Below, one piece after another: positions 1-10,149 of a DNA stretch of 64,000 bases (positions are counted from its first letter, which is position 1; each line of letters starts with the position of its first letter). The stretch comes from Xenoacremonium recifei. Its lineage: Eukaryota; Ascomycota; Sordariomycetes; Hypocreales; Nectriaceae. The notes under the pieces are model-generated. The model was not told the origin of the DNA, searched no databases, and saw only the letters and a list, made by a program, of their open reading frames with translations. The stretch covers positions 302,323 through 366,322 of the forward strand of contig WOFQ01000034.1 of assembly GCA_012184525.1 (NCBI GenBank), given 5' to 3'. The translations under genes were made by a program, and so were the position numbers.

Positions 1-1312
1 GAGCAACGGCAGCGTTGCCATGGTTGGGAGTTCTGGAGGAGCGAATAATCAGTGGGCACCTGCGGCCATGAAGCCCAAAGGGCTGAAATGCTTCGTCCCA
101 TATGCCAGTAAGTTGACTCTTAATTACCCCTCATAAGCCTAGCGAGTTTTCTAACGCGAAATTTAAATAGCCGACATTGACATGTATCGTGAAGCCGCCT
201 ATATTGGCGGTGTCCCATGCACCAAGTATATGGAGAACTGGTTTGGACGTGTTCAGGGAATATCGCCCAAGTGGGAGGATGCTGTCGACGTCCGTACGCT
301 CTCAGCGACCAACGTCACGTACTCCAAGTTCTGGCAGATGCTAGAGGTCGATCCCAAACAGTCATCAGAGATACCTTGCTTTATTGCAGCATCTCAGATT
401 TTCATGATTCACGGGAAAGGGCCATTTGAAGTGTGGATGGCCCGGCGACCCGAGAACACGCATTTACAACTTGTTGATTCCAACTACTACGCATGGCCCA
501 GCCAAGAAGCAGCAGCCAAGATTCTGCAATTTCTGGATTACCACCTGAAGGGTGGTCAATGCCTTGAACCTGAACGTGTTGGGATCCAAATGCGGCTCGG
601 TAACCAGAATTGGTACTGGCGCAAAGAGCGAAGCTGGCCGGTACCTGGAACAGCATATGTCAATTGGTATCTCGCAGCTGGGGGAGTCCTGTCCATGAAG
701 CCTCCTAGCGACATACCGGAGGTTCGTCTTGCATATCCTGCCAAACCACCTGTCACTGGGACCTCTGGCGTGAGCTTTTACTCTCCACCATTTGCCGAGG
801 ACGTCGAGATAGCTGGTCATTTCACTGCTGTTTTGAACGTCTCCTCGACAACCCCTGACGCCGATGTGAACGTATTTCTTTGGGCAGTGGATGAGACAGG
901 ACGCGTCGTAAGCTACGGTGCTTCCAGTAGCGCGCCCGAGCCCGTGGCAAAAGGGTTCCTCCGTGTTAGCCACCGTAGCGTGGACTCAGCACGCTCCCTT
1001 CCCTACCGCACATGGCACACACACAAAGAAGAAGACGTTGCATTGCTGCAAGGAGCGGATGATGTAGTGGAGATTGCAATCGAGCTGATGCCGGCAGCTG
1101 CGCGCATCCGAAAGGGCTGGAAGCTACGGGTAGACGTTTGCCCCTCGGAGGATCAACCGGACATCCCTGGGTACAAAGCTCCAGCAATGAGGGTCTGGTA
1201 TGGCAACGATCATGAGGGGACTAATGCCGTTCATATCGGAGGAAATCGGGCCAACTACATCATCTGCCCGGTAGTGCCGACGCGCGATGAGTATCCAAAT
1301 GTTATGCTGTGA
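1..1312 (+). CDS. CocE/NonD-family hydrolase (acyl esterase-like), 3' part
   Basis: The gene enters from before the window. Exons are <1-107 and 171-1312; the intron 108-170 has a GTAAGT donor, a CTAAC branch point and a TAG acceptor, and joining it keeps the frame (codons start at base 2). The first exon shows a nucleophile elbow, VGSSGGANNQW, with the likely catalytic Ser at 32-34. The remainder (about 415 residues seen) has the layout of the CocE/X-Pro dipeptidyl-peptidase S15 family: the end of an alpha/beta-hydrolase domain, then a beta-rich jelly-roll C-terminal domain (PF08530 type; GVSFYSPPFAEDVEIAGH and later). Such enzymes hydrolyse esters or amides. The catalytic Asp is not obvious in the usual place; His is probably in the FMIHGKG segment. 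Substrate unknown. It lies 0.4 kb before a Zn2Cys6 regulator on the same strand, so co-regulation is possible. Family call fairly sure, function not. Confidence 0.85.
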
Positions 1313-1713
1313 GGCCAGCGAGTTTAGTGTGGTCTATTGGCACAGCCGGGGTCGGCAAGTGGGTGGAATCTCCGTCTCCGGGGACGGACTTGTATGTAAT
1401 CACCGACTCATGTCCAATTCCACTCCGTAGTTTCATCAGACTTGTCTCCGTATTGATCTGGGGTACAGAGGAGTATGGGGTAATATGGGCTCAAACTCCT
1501 TCCCGCTCTCCCAACTGCCGATAGTCAAACCGGATGATTTCTATTTGCGTTAAGGATCTCCCTACCGGAAAGAAGCGCGAGTACCTGCATCCTTCTAACT
1601 TCAAGCGGTTCTCTGACCCGCAGCCAAACTCCTCTTGTCCTTTCTATCTCATCCTCTCTCCGTGTGGTCCTGCTCTCCTAACTAACCAGACCTCGCCTGA
1701 GCAAGAGAACGCA
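1313..1713. other. Intergenic: hydrolase 3' end / regulator promoter
   Basis: Non-coding by inspection. It would hold the hydrolase 3' UTR and the promoter of the Zn2Cys6 gene. A pyrimidine-rich stretch (about 1630-1690) lies just before the chosen ATG at 1714. An in-frame ATG at 1534 could add 60 residues, but they resemble no known domain. Confidence 0.5.
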
Positions 1714-3950
1714 ATGTCTGTTCCTCAAGATGCCGGCACTGAGACTGCTCCAGCCTCTCTTCCTCTTCGATGGGCACCAAGACTCCCCCAAGGAGATAGG
1801 GCATCCCAACCAAGCCGAGTGTGTGATCGATGCATTCGGTTAGTCATTCCTTTCCCCTTCCCACTCCATCGTCCTGCTGACTTTGACCAAGGAGAAAAAT
1901 AAAGTGTAAGGGAGTTTTTTGCACAGAGAGAAAAATATGATTAGAACGGCCGCTGACAAACGGCACTGGGTCTGGTGCAGGCGATCTGGGATCTCCTCAA
2001 TGTTCGGCCTGTATCGAGGCGAGAATTACCTGCACCTATTCGCGTACTCGGAAGAGACCAGGTCCTATCAGAGGCTCTCACAGAAAACCTAGAGGCCTCG
2101 CGAAGCAAGGGCAGGTCTCACAAGATGGTATATCCCTTTACCTTCCTGAAATCAAGACTAGTTTGCTGAATTATTCTAGAAACAGGGCCCCCTACCACCG
2201 TGAGCCGCACAGCGATCAGAACTCCAACCGAAATCTTACCATTTTTGCCACAATATGAAATATATACAATATCTCAGTTCCAGTCCATCTCATCGGATAG
2301 CATGGATCTAGCGCTTCACAACTCCCAGCTTTCTCTGGAGCAGGAGCAAGAATTGTATATTTCCCGGCAACTCCTCGATTGCAAATGCTGACAGGCCCCG
2401 GCAGGCACCAAAACTTTGCTTCGACGATAAACACGGTCTTTCCCTTGTTTCAACAGGCGTCTTTCCCCGGCCAGCTGAAAGATAAGATCATCTGCGGCTC
2501 TCTCCTCTCTGTCATTAATACTCTTTCTGCCAAGACCATCGAGACGCATTTTTGGCATGCATATGTGGACATGGATTCCGGCTTGAGATGTCTAGCCGAC
2601 TCCATAGCGGTTGATGTAGAAAGTCCTACGGATCCGCTGGCCCTGAGCCAGTGGCGTACCGCCTGTTTGCTTGCATGGTATTCCTTGAACCAGACCGTTA
2701 GCAAGGGTGAAGCAATCCGTATTGCCGTATTGACAAGGAAAGCGTATCAATGTGGGCTGCATCAGATTGACAGCACCACAGAAAGGGCTACGTATGGCTG
2801 GGATATGCTTGACGAGGACCTTCTGGAAGACTGGCGTCAAGTTTGGTGGTGTGTGCGGATCTTGGATTGCCACATCAGCTTCTTGACAGCGATGCCGCAC
2901 CAAATCGAACCAGAAAGTGTATTCACTGCGCTACCGCAAAATTTACCACCGGATCACTGCAACCAGAATCCCACCGTACAAAAGCTTTTTCTTCCATTAG
3001 ACCGGTCAGCTCTTTGGAAGCTTGTTCAAGATATCTCAAACGTTCAAGGAGACAGGACCTCTAGTTTGCATATAGCTATAAGCTCGATCTTGCGAGAGGC
3101 CGTGACTCTGCGTCGTCTTCAATGTCAAAATCCCAGCCAGTCAATCCGGGAGCGCATGTCGACAGTGGAGAACAATCTCACCGCTATGCAACTCGCTCTG
3201 CCGAGCAATTACATGCAGCAGACTCGAGACTTCCTCCATGGAGAATCGGATATAACTTACCACCATCGCTTACTGACTCTATTGAAGATTTACGCCACAC
3301 GACTGATTCTCCGTCTCCCATTCCGGCTTCACAATGCGTCCCAATGGCACACACGATGGCAAGAGAGCCTCGAGATCTGCTATGACATGGTAGCTGTGAT
3401 TCAAAAATGGGATATCCGATGCACCCCGGCGATTGATCCCGCAGTATGCTTTGTCGCACTTTCTCTTCTTATAATTTTGCATTTGCACAACCTATCCAAT
3501 GGACTATCAAGACCACCGATCCGTGAACAACTTGCGCGTCGAAAGAACATCATCAGGCTATTCCTCCAGAATTATGCCTCTTTTTGGGCACTGCCTAAGT
3601 TCTTTCTAGGTATTCAATTGACTGTCCCCCGCAAGACGAATACAAGAGCGCTAATTCTTTGATTCATAGATTGCTACGATACATTCGCGCTCAAGTACGT
3701 CGAGCCCCTAAACCCAGGAGGAATCGATTATGTCATCGAGCAGTTCAACGGGCCGCTTAATAGGAAATGGCTTTCCTTCTTATCCATTACACTTCCTGTC
3801 AGCACTTGTGCCAGCGAGTTTCAACCTGTGAACCCAAGTTCCAGTCTGCCCGCTACGGCGCCGAGCATTAGTGAAGGACTCTTATTCGGTGAAGACTTGG
3901 GACTCTGGGATAATTTCACTTGGCCGGCAGGGTTGGGGGAAGTATTCTAA
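1714..3950 (+). CDS. Zn2Cys6 transcription factor with fungal-specific TF domain
   Basis: Hand-spliced model of six exons: 1714-1838, 1892-1905, 1981-2127, 2180-2354, 2405-3609 and 3670-3950, giving 648 residues with no frame break. Joining exons 1-3 yields a canonical zinc cluster: CDRCIRRKIKC followed by DLGSPQCSACIEARITC, i.e. the C-x2-C-x6-C-x6-C-x2-C-x6-C spacing. It is followed by a basic linker (SRTRKRPGP). The second exon is only 14 nt and the fourth cysteine-side codon is split by an intron. The large fifth exon carries a middle-homology region of the fungal-specific TF type (PF04082-like; WRTACLLAWYSLNQ, WRQVWWCVRILDCHISF). It should bind CGG-containing sites and control neighbouring genes, perhaps the hydrolase, MFS carrier and nitrilase. 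Target and inducer unknown. The start at 1714 is preferred over 1534 because of the leader composition. Confidence 0.88.
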
Positions 3951-4015
3951 AGCTTCAATTCGAGTAACAGGAACTGGTGAATTATTGTATAACTGCGGTC
4001 TAGCTTACATAGCTT

Positions 4016-5212
4016 TTACAGTAAGTCGTTGGAATTTAGCGCTAAAAGACTGAAGCCATAACAAAGAGTGATAATCCCAGAAATCATGCTTATTAGAGGA
4101 GTCTTATCCGCCGACGTTAGCAAGGTAGCGTTGAGTAGACTGCCAACAATGCCCGCAATACCCCATGCTGCGAGGACTTCACCATAGTTCTGAGTAAACA
4201 CCCGAGAAGATGCGCTCTTCATCTTGACCAAAGCGGGTAGAGTTCCAAAACCTGTTCCATGGCCAAAGAGGACAGCGCAGAGAGTAATCAATGCCAGGGA
4301 AGGGTGCCCAAACATGGATAGCAGAACAAGCAGGATCCCCCTAAAGCAGAGCAGCCCGACGAACATGAGCCTAGGTCCCAAGGACGCGGAAACGTATGGA
4401 GCTAAAGGACCCGAGACTCCCAGAGCAATCATGCTGCACGGTAATATGTTGGCTGTTGAAGAGGAGTCTGCGCGCCAAGTGTCTATCACACGCGGTAGGG
4501 CGGCAAAAACTGCCATGCCCGGTAATGCATTGAAGAAGAGGAGGACTGAGTAAAAGCCCCGAGCGTCAAATGAGCTCTCCTGGGTATGCGACGAGCCTGA
4601 GTCCGCTTTGACGTGATCGGACAGGACGAGATACGTTACGCCACCGATCGCAGCAAAAGTCAGGCCAGCGGTAACAAGGGCTTTTCCGCATTCCATTTCC
4701 GTCGCCATGTCCAAATGGAAAATTGCAGAGGCATAAAAAGTGGCTGCTGCGCCAGAAGCAAAGCCTAGGGGCCCTATGGCGCTCCGGGCGGTTGCGAGGG
4801 TTGGGAAAGCCTTGCCAACTGCAATAACAACAGCAAGATATGTCCATCCAACACCGACCCCGGCGACGGACAGACAGAGCAAAAGCCATTCGAAAGAGAG
4901 GTTCTGGATCGATAGGCCAGCACCCACCAAGCCCGCACCCCAGAGTGCAGTGCCTCTAGCGATGGCGCCGTGAGGTCCCGGGTAGGCAATGAGGGAAGCG
5001 CTCGTCATGACACCCACGGTAAGACCCAAAGATGCCGCAGCAAATGGAGCATATGAAGCTGCAACAGAAATCCCAAGAAGTCGAGGTAGCTGAGCTTGCA
5101 GGGCTCCGAGTGCATATACCGCGCCAACGCTGAACATGTTGGCAAAACTGGCCACCGCCACAGCCGAAGGCGACGTCCCGGGCTGAAGTGACGGAGACCT
5201 AGGTGATGACAT
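4016..5212 (-). CDS. MFS transporter, monocarboxylate-porter-like
   Basis: Uninterrupted ORF of 398 residues starting at ATG 5212. A short polar N-terminus (Ser/Pro-rich, about 17 residues) precedes about 12 hydrophobic segments; the first pair, SVGAVYALGALQAQLPRLLG then APFAAASLGLTVGVMTSASL, has the Gly/Ala-rich look of the monocarboxylate porter / oxalate-formate antiporter branch of the major facilitator superfamily. The protein is expected in the plasma membrane, moving a small organic acid by proton coupling or exchange. It ends 66 bp from the stop of the convergent Zn2Cys6 gene and lies just downstream, on the same strand, of a nitrilase whose product would be a carboxylic acid. That makes it a reasonable acid carrier for the same pathway (inference). 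Substrate not readable from sequence. Confidence 0.8.
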   Translation of the reverse strand: MSSPRSPSLQPGTSPSAVAVASFANMFSVGAVYALGALQAQLPRLLGISVAASYAPFAAASLGLTVGVMTSASLIAYPGPHGAIARGTALWGAGLVGAGLSIQNLSFEWLLLCLSVAGVGVGWTYLAVVIAVGKAFPTLATARSAIGPLGFASGAAATFYASAIFHLDMATEMECGKALVTAGLTFAAIGGVTYLVLSDHVKADSGSSHTQESSFDARGFYSVLLFFNALPGMAVFAALPRVIDTWRADSSSTANILPCSMIALGVSGPLAPYVSASLGPRLMFVGLLCFRGILLVLLSMFGHPSLALITLCAVLFGHGTGFGTLPALVKMKSASSRVFTQNYGEVLAAWGIAGIVGSLLNATLLTSADKTPLISMISGIITLCYGFSLLALNSNDLL

Positions 5213-5788
5213 TGTTTATCAGGACCAAACCAAACACGATCTACAAAGAAGGAGTGAAGATAATGGGAGATCGTATGGAATTTGCGGTCGATTTCTGCAA
5301 GAAATAAGTTGACAAAAACAGAGCTCGAGGCCAAGCTGCATGAATGAAAGGGGCGGAAGGTCAGCTGCTTCTGAGCCCGGCATTAATTAGGTAAAGGATC
5401 CATTAGTAAAGAGAGGCGGACCAGAAGCCGCCTGGGTGGATATCCAGCGGGCACACGGAGAACTTCGTGCGGAGTAATCCGAGCGTCTTGATTATCGAAT
5501 CTCTATCACGTTAGGGTTTGAAGATCTGTAGGGCGGTCGAAGGCCTGATCTCAAATAGTATAGGTGTATTACCGCCGCAGGAGGTTCGTGGTTCAACATC
5601 AGGGTCTCAGAAAGAGCACTAGGGAGAGGATCGGCACAGAGAAAATGCTATTATAAGCTGAAGAGGACGGAAATGCAATTGCAAGAGACATGGTTTTTCT
5701 TATTCAGTCATCATGCCGACGAGTTATTACACAAATTGTCCGGCTATCTTCTAATCCTCACCCTTGTGCTCTCGCTTAGAGCGACTCC
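5213..5788. other. Intergenic: MFS promoter / nitrilase 3' region
   Basis: Between two minus-strand genes. No ORF of interest and no clear motif seen. It should contain the nitrilase 3' UTR and the carrier promoter. Confidence 0.45.
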
Positions 5789-6883
5789 TTATACATCCTG
5801 CTCCTCGACAAGCATCGGGGCAACCTTAGCTGCAGGGTCCTCTGTAAATGTAACAGGTTCGCGCCTAGTCCTATTGACCTGCAGTTGGAACACATCCAGA
5901 CGTTGATAGCCACCGACGACGTCGTGATATTGCTTTCCCTCAATACAACGATCCAGTTCCATGTCAGAATAGAGAACGCCCTCTGCGTCTTGCAAATATT
6001 CGACCTTGGTTTGCTCATTGTTGCTCTCATTGACGATAAACGACGGGCAGGGCACCCCCGTGGGATCCAAGACCATGCTCACTCCACGAGCCGCGCTTTG
6101 CAACTCGTTGCGAATGAGATCTGGGCAGCTAGAGCCCTCCACTATAGCCTCAACTCCCCTCTCATCCAAGAATCCGCTGCACATAATACCAAATGCCTTG
6201 GCCTCAAAGCAATGTGCCGCAGCCCTGATCCTGTTAGCCATCACATTGTCGTAGTTAGGCTTAGCTTTCCCCGCGTCAGTGGCTGCTCCGGTGGTGATCA
6301 GCCGTGTTGGCCAAAGAGGCGGCCATGAAGAAATGTGAATCTGCTCGCGTTGCGCCATCAGCGTGTACCGAGCGAGGGGATTCGTGTTCTCGCCGCAGAT
6401 GAGACCACCGATGCGCCCGAATGGCGTGTCGACCACGCGCAGGCCAAAGCCATCTCCAGGGCTCCAGATGAGCTTTTCGAAAAAGGTTGGCATCAGCTTG
6501 CGGTGGTGCACAGCAACATCTCCGTCTTGGTTGATGACGAGGTTTGAGTTGTAGAGACAGGCCACGCTGGAGCGGGACTTCTCAGAGATACCAACGCTGA
6601 TCACCGTTTTGGTCTCTCTAGCCGTCTCGCAAAGAGCCCGTATCTCGTCGCCATCGGCGTAGACAGACTCTTTGACCATGCGATGGAACAGGTCGTGGTT
6701 GTCGGTCGGGGGGCGTAGAGCACTCCATACTGGAAAGGCTGAGATGTGTGTTTCGGGGAAGACAACGAGGTTGGCTGCATTTGCGGCCGCCTGTCGCACA
6801 ATTGAAATGGTCTTGTCTGTCGTAGCTCGAGCATTGAGGAAGATAGGAGCAACGTGGCAAACAGCCACGCGCGTGATAGGCAT
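5789..6883 (-). CDS. Nitrilase (C-N hydrolase family, branch 1)
   Basis: Single-exon gene, 364 residues from ATG 6883 (MPITRVAVCHVAPIFLNARA). A further in-frame ATG lies 52 codons upstream, but the extra sequence is unlike the family and the chosen start gives the usual nitrilase N-terminus. The Glu-Lys-Cys triad is visible: E44 in VFPETHISAFPVW, K129 in HHRKLMPTFFEK, C163 in GGLICGENTNPLARY. The family converts organic nitriles to carboxylic acids plus ammonia. The residue after the catalytic Cys is Gly (CGE) where many nitrilases and cyanide hydratases have Trp (CWE), so this is probably a distinct subgroup. Upstream neighbour on the same strand is an MFS sugar carrier; downstream is the acid-type MFS carrier. 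It is cytosolic by lack of a signal peptide. Exact substrate not predictable. Confidence 0.92.
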   Translation of the reverse strand: MPITRVAVCHVAPIFLNARATTDKTISIVRQAAANAANLVVFPETHISAFPVWSALRPPTDNHDLFHRMVKESVYADGDEIRALCETARETKTVISVGISEKSRSSVACLYNSNLVINQDGDVAVHHRKLMPTFFEKLIWSPGDGFGLRVVDTPFGRIGGLICGENTNPLARYTLMAQREQIHISSWPPLWPTRLITTGAATDAGKAKPNYDNVMANRIRAAAHCFEAKAFGIMCSGFLDERGVEAIVEGSSCPDLIRNELQSAARGVSMVLDPTGVPCPSFIVNESNNEQTKVEYLQDAEGVLYSDMELDRCIEGKQYHDVVGGYQRLDVFQLQVNRTRREPVTFTEDPAAKVAPMLVEEQDV

Positions 6884-7618
6884 GATGAAGGCCTGCAATG
6901 TGAACGAAAGACGGTAAAAAATGTGATCAGAATCTGGCAGGAAGTAATGGTTGTAATTGATTTGGAGCGCACAACAATAGAGGCGTAAGAGCCAGTACTC
7001 CGTACTGAGTTCACTAATACGCCCCTCTAGCGATGACATGGATCGATCCCGAACTGAGGGGTAGAGCCAAAGACCCTTGCCCTTCGACGGATATCACGGG
7101 ACGGATATTGCGGGATGTACGGCTCCAAAATCTGGTGCCGAGTCGAGGTGTTTTTGCTTTCGGTCACACTTCTAGGCACAAGCTCTCGTTAATGTCGTGA
7201 ACACGAAATTAATGTTGAGGTTCCCGGGATTGTCTGTTTCATAGAGGTGTTACTTCCAACGTCTCTCCTACGTTGTCCTTAACGCTTCACCCTGCACGGT
7301 AATAGAAAATTAAAGGAACAAAAGAAATGTCTACTTGATGATTGATTTGGAGGATGTTGCTTTTAATATTCAGTATGTCAGTCACTTGGTACTCAAATAA
7401 CCCTGACTTTTCCTTCTCACTCCGGCACGTCTTATCAAGAACTGAGCCAGCTCCAAGGTGGGATTTTCAATGTCATAAGATTGAGGGCACAGATTATTTG
7501 AGATTTAAAATAATCGTATTTAAATAAAGAGTTTCGCCAGGTTGGTTGACATAGAATGATAAAATAATAACTACTCTTTACGACCCTGAGATCATCTATA
7601 GTGGCCACTGGCATTTCA
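6884..7618. other. Intergenic: nitrilase promoter / sugar transporter 3' region
   Basis: Nothing convincing seen. The part next to the transporter stop (about 7300-7600) is AT-rich. Confidence 0.4.
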
Positions 7619-9305
7619 CTATGCTCCCTGCTTCTCACCAGCCTCCCGAGAAGTCTGCTCGAGACCAAGGACTGATGCGAGAGAAAGCCTGTCTGCCGCA
7701 TCATCTTTGTCAAAGATCCCGGCCATCTCCTCCAAAGTGAAGCCACGAGTTTCTGGATAGGCGAAGTAAAGTACACAAAGATAGACAATCAACAAGGCCA
7801 CATAGACGATATAGTACTTCCAACCTATTGCTTCAAGTGCAATGGGATTCACAAAGATGTTGAAGATGATAGCAATGATACAAGACATCCACGTTACCAT
7901 CAAGCCTCGGGATCGAAGACGGAACGGCCAGATCTCGCAAGGATAGGAGGTCAGTAGAGGGGTTCTGGAGATGAGTATGATTAGTTTCGGTGACTGAGTT
8001 AAAAAGGAGTAGAAACTCACAGCGCAATATCGTATCCTGCGAAGTAAATAAAAACGAACGGGACAAAAGCCAGTCCCAGTGACTTGTGCCCTGTCTCACT
8101 AAAAGAGCCATACAGACCAGTCATAAGGACATAGCTGACAAGCATAACAGCGGCAGATATCAGGAATAGCGGGCGGCGGCCCAGTCGATCGACAGAGGCG
8201 GCACCAGCTACAGCCCACGGAAGATTCCAGGCCTGAAGGCAGGCAGAGATAAGAAGCTGGTCTTTTGTCTTTGTAATTCCGACAGACTTGAGCACAATGG
8301 TAAGGTAGTAGGACAAAATGCCGTTGCCAACCCACTGATCAAAGAAGCCCAGGGTGATTGAAATGAATAAGCGATGGCGGTTGCCAGGCGTTCGAATCAT
8401 CTCCCTATACCCGGACGACTTCTCCGCCTCCAGCTCTGCTTGGATGCTGGTATGAATGAGCTGTAACTCTTCCTCGACATAAGGAGCGGACTCGTCGCCA
8501 TCAGCATGGAACTTGGCCAGGGTTGCTCGTGCCTGATTCATCTGCCCCTTGGAGATCATCCACCTAGGGCTCTCGGGAAGAAGAAACATAGAAGGCAAAG
8601 CCAACGCAGGCATCAACAGCTGGAACCAGGACGGGATTCGCCAAGCCCAGTCTGACTGGATCGTCCGAGTGCCAAAGGTCACCCATGCGGCGACGATGCT
8701 GCCCACGTAGTAGCTCGTCATATAAAGTGCTGTGGCAATGCCTTGGTGAGTAGGGTACGCGGTCTCAGCAATGAGTGCCGGGCCTGCATTGTTCATGAAG
8801 CCCATGCTGCAACCTGCGAGAGTGCGGCCAACCATAAAGAGGGCCCGCGTTGGCGACACTGACTGTAAGATTGTGCCTGTTAACAAGCAAGCATATCCAG
8901 CCCAGATGACCTTTTTGCGTCCGAAGCGGTTGGAGCACCATGCCGCAGCCGTGGCGGTCACCGCAGCACCGATCCAGTAGAGCGTGTTGATAAATCCCAG
9001 CCAAGTGCCGGTCGGCTCTTCCATGAAGTTCATCCAGACAGTGAGAGATTGAAGACCATTGAGGAGAGAGCTGTCGTAGCCGTTGGCAGAAGCTAAAGGA
9101 TTGAACTCAATTAGCAGGTGAAAAAGTACTCCTCAGAATTAAAAGACACGGGTTTCGAAAGACAGGCGTTGGTTTGATGGCAAAACATACACAAGAATGT
9201 CAGGCAGATGAGGCTCAAATTAAGCCGGAGGAGAGAGGGACTTGACCACCAGCCCCTGTTTGGAACTGGGTGGCGAGTGGTACCAGGAGCTGTCTGAGCT
9301 GCCAT
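7619..9305 (-). CDS. MFS sugar transporter
   Basis: Three exons on the minus strand: 9305-9191, 9092-8021 and 7964-7619, giving 510 residues in frame. Introns are 98 nt (GTATGT donor, CTTTAG acceptor) and 56 nt (GTGAGT, CTCCAG). Joining exon 1 to 2 yields SSANGYDSSLLNGLQSL, the first-loop signature of fungal sugar porters. Other sugar-porter marks are NRFGRKKVIWAGY in loop 2-3, LLPESPRWM before the central loop, VDRLGRRPLFLI in loop 8-9 and YPETRGFTLEEMAGIFD at the C-terminus. About 12 membrane segments; plasma membrane, likely proton symport. It resembles the lactose/cellodextrin/hexose group. Divergent from a GH3 beta-glucosidase across 844 bp, so cellobiose or another glucoside is a fair guess for the substrate (inference). 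Confidence 0.92.
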
Positions 9306-10149
9306 GATGACTTTGAGGTATGATATAACAACAAAGAGTCTGTATATAGCTTAACTCCATATTCTGGGGTCCTGGGTTCTGGAGAAGATGCAAACAAGAG
9401 TAATTCGTAGTCAAAGGATGCGGGCTCGTCTCAACTTTATGCAAAAATCGGCGTGTGGAGAAGAACAAATGCGTCTGGAACATGAAGCTCAAATGCACCT
9501 GGTCTTGAGATAGACCACGCGATCATTCGACTGCGATACCAACCCGAGATAGATAGGAGATGAAGACTACAGATATCAGGCGGGTCTGGAACCAGATTTG
9601 GTGTTCGAAGACTCGATAAACTAACAAATAAGTTTGGCGGTTCACCATCCGCTTTTCCCGCCTCACCATCGACCTGCGCCACGCGAGCGGCGCGGTGGCC
9701 GCTTTGTGGAGTCAATCGAGGGATGAAAGCGGTTGAACCTTACGCTAGCTTTTCGGCGTACAAAAGTGTCATCCAGATGATGGGAGATAGGGAGGCCTCG
9801 CTTGGCTGTGGCAATCTTCCGTAGCCGTTCTCTATTACGCAGCGGATGGCCATCCGCCTGTGTTCGTGCGGTTCTCCAGTTTGCCCGGCTCATCAATATA
9901 AGAGAAATTAACCGTAAATTCGATCCGAGGAAAGGCTCGGTATCAATAAAGTCCTTATCAGGCCCTTTGCAGGTCGTTGCCTCGATCTCACTCATATAAG
10001 CGAAAAGGGGCTGGCACCACGCACACTTCATCCCTCACACCATCTCGCACAACATTCTTCGACTCTTTCAACTCCTTTCTCGTCTATTTTGTCTCCGATT
10101 AGCCAACTTTGCTGAGCCAAATTGCCGCAAGTTGGCGAAAATTTAGATC
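9306..10149. promoter_or_regulatory. Divergent promoter, sugar transporter / GH3 beta-glucosidase
   Basis: An 844-bp shared upstream region. A TATA-like TATAAG lies at 9995-10000, about 150 bp before the GH3 ATG. Hexamers matching the CreA/Mig1 consensus SYGGRG are seen on the plus strand at 9364-9369 (CTGGGG), 9455-9460 (GTGGAG) and 9706-9711 (GTGGAG). Such hexamers are common by chance, so glucose repression is plausible but unproven. Confidence 0.5.

Noticed and set aside
1839..1894. Acceptor three bases later for the first regulator intron
   Set aside because: It would leave five residues between the second and third Cys, breaking the C-x6-C spacing.
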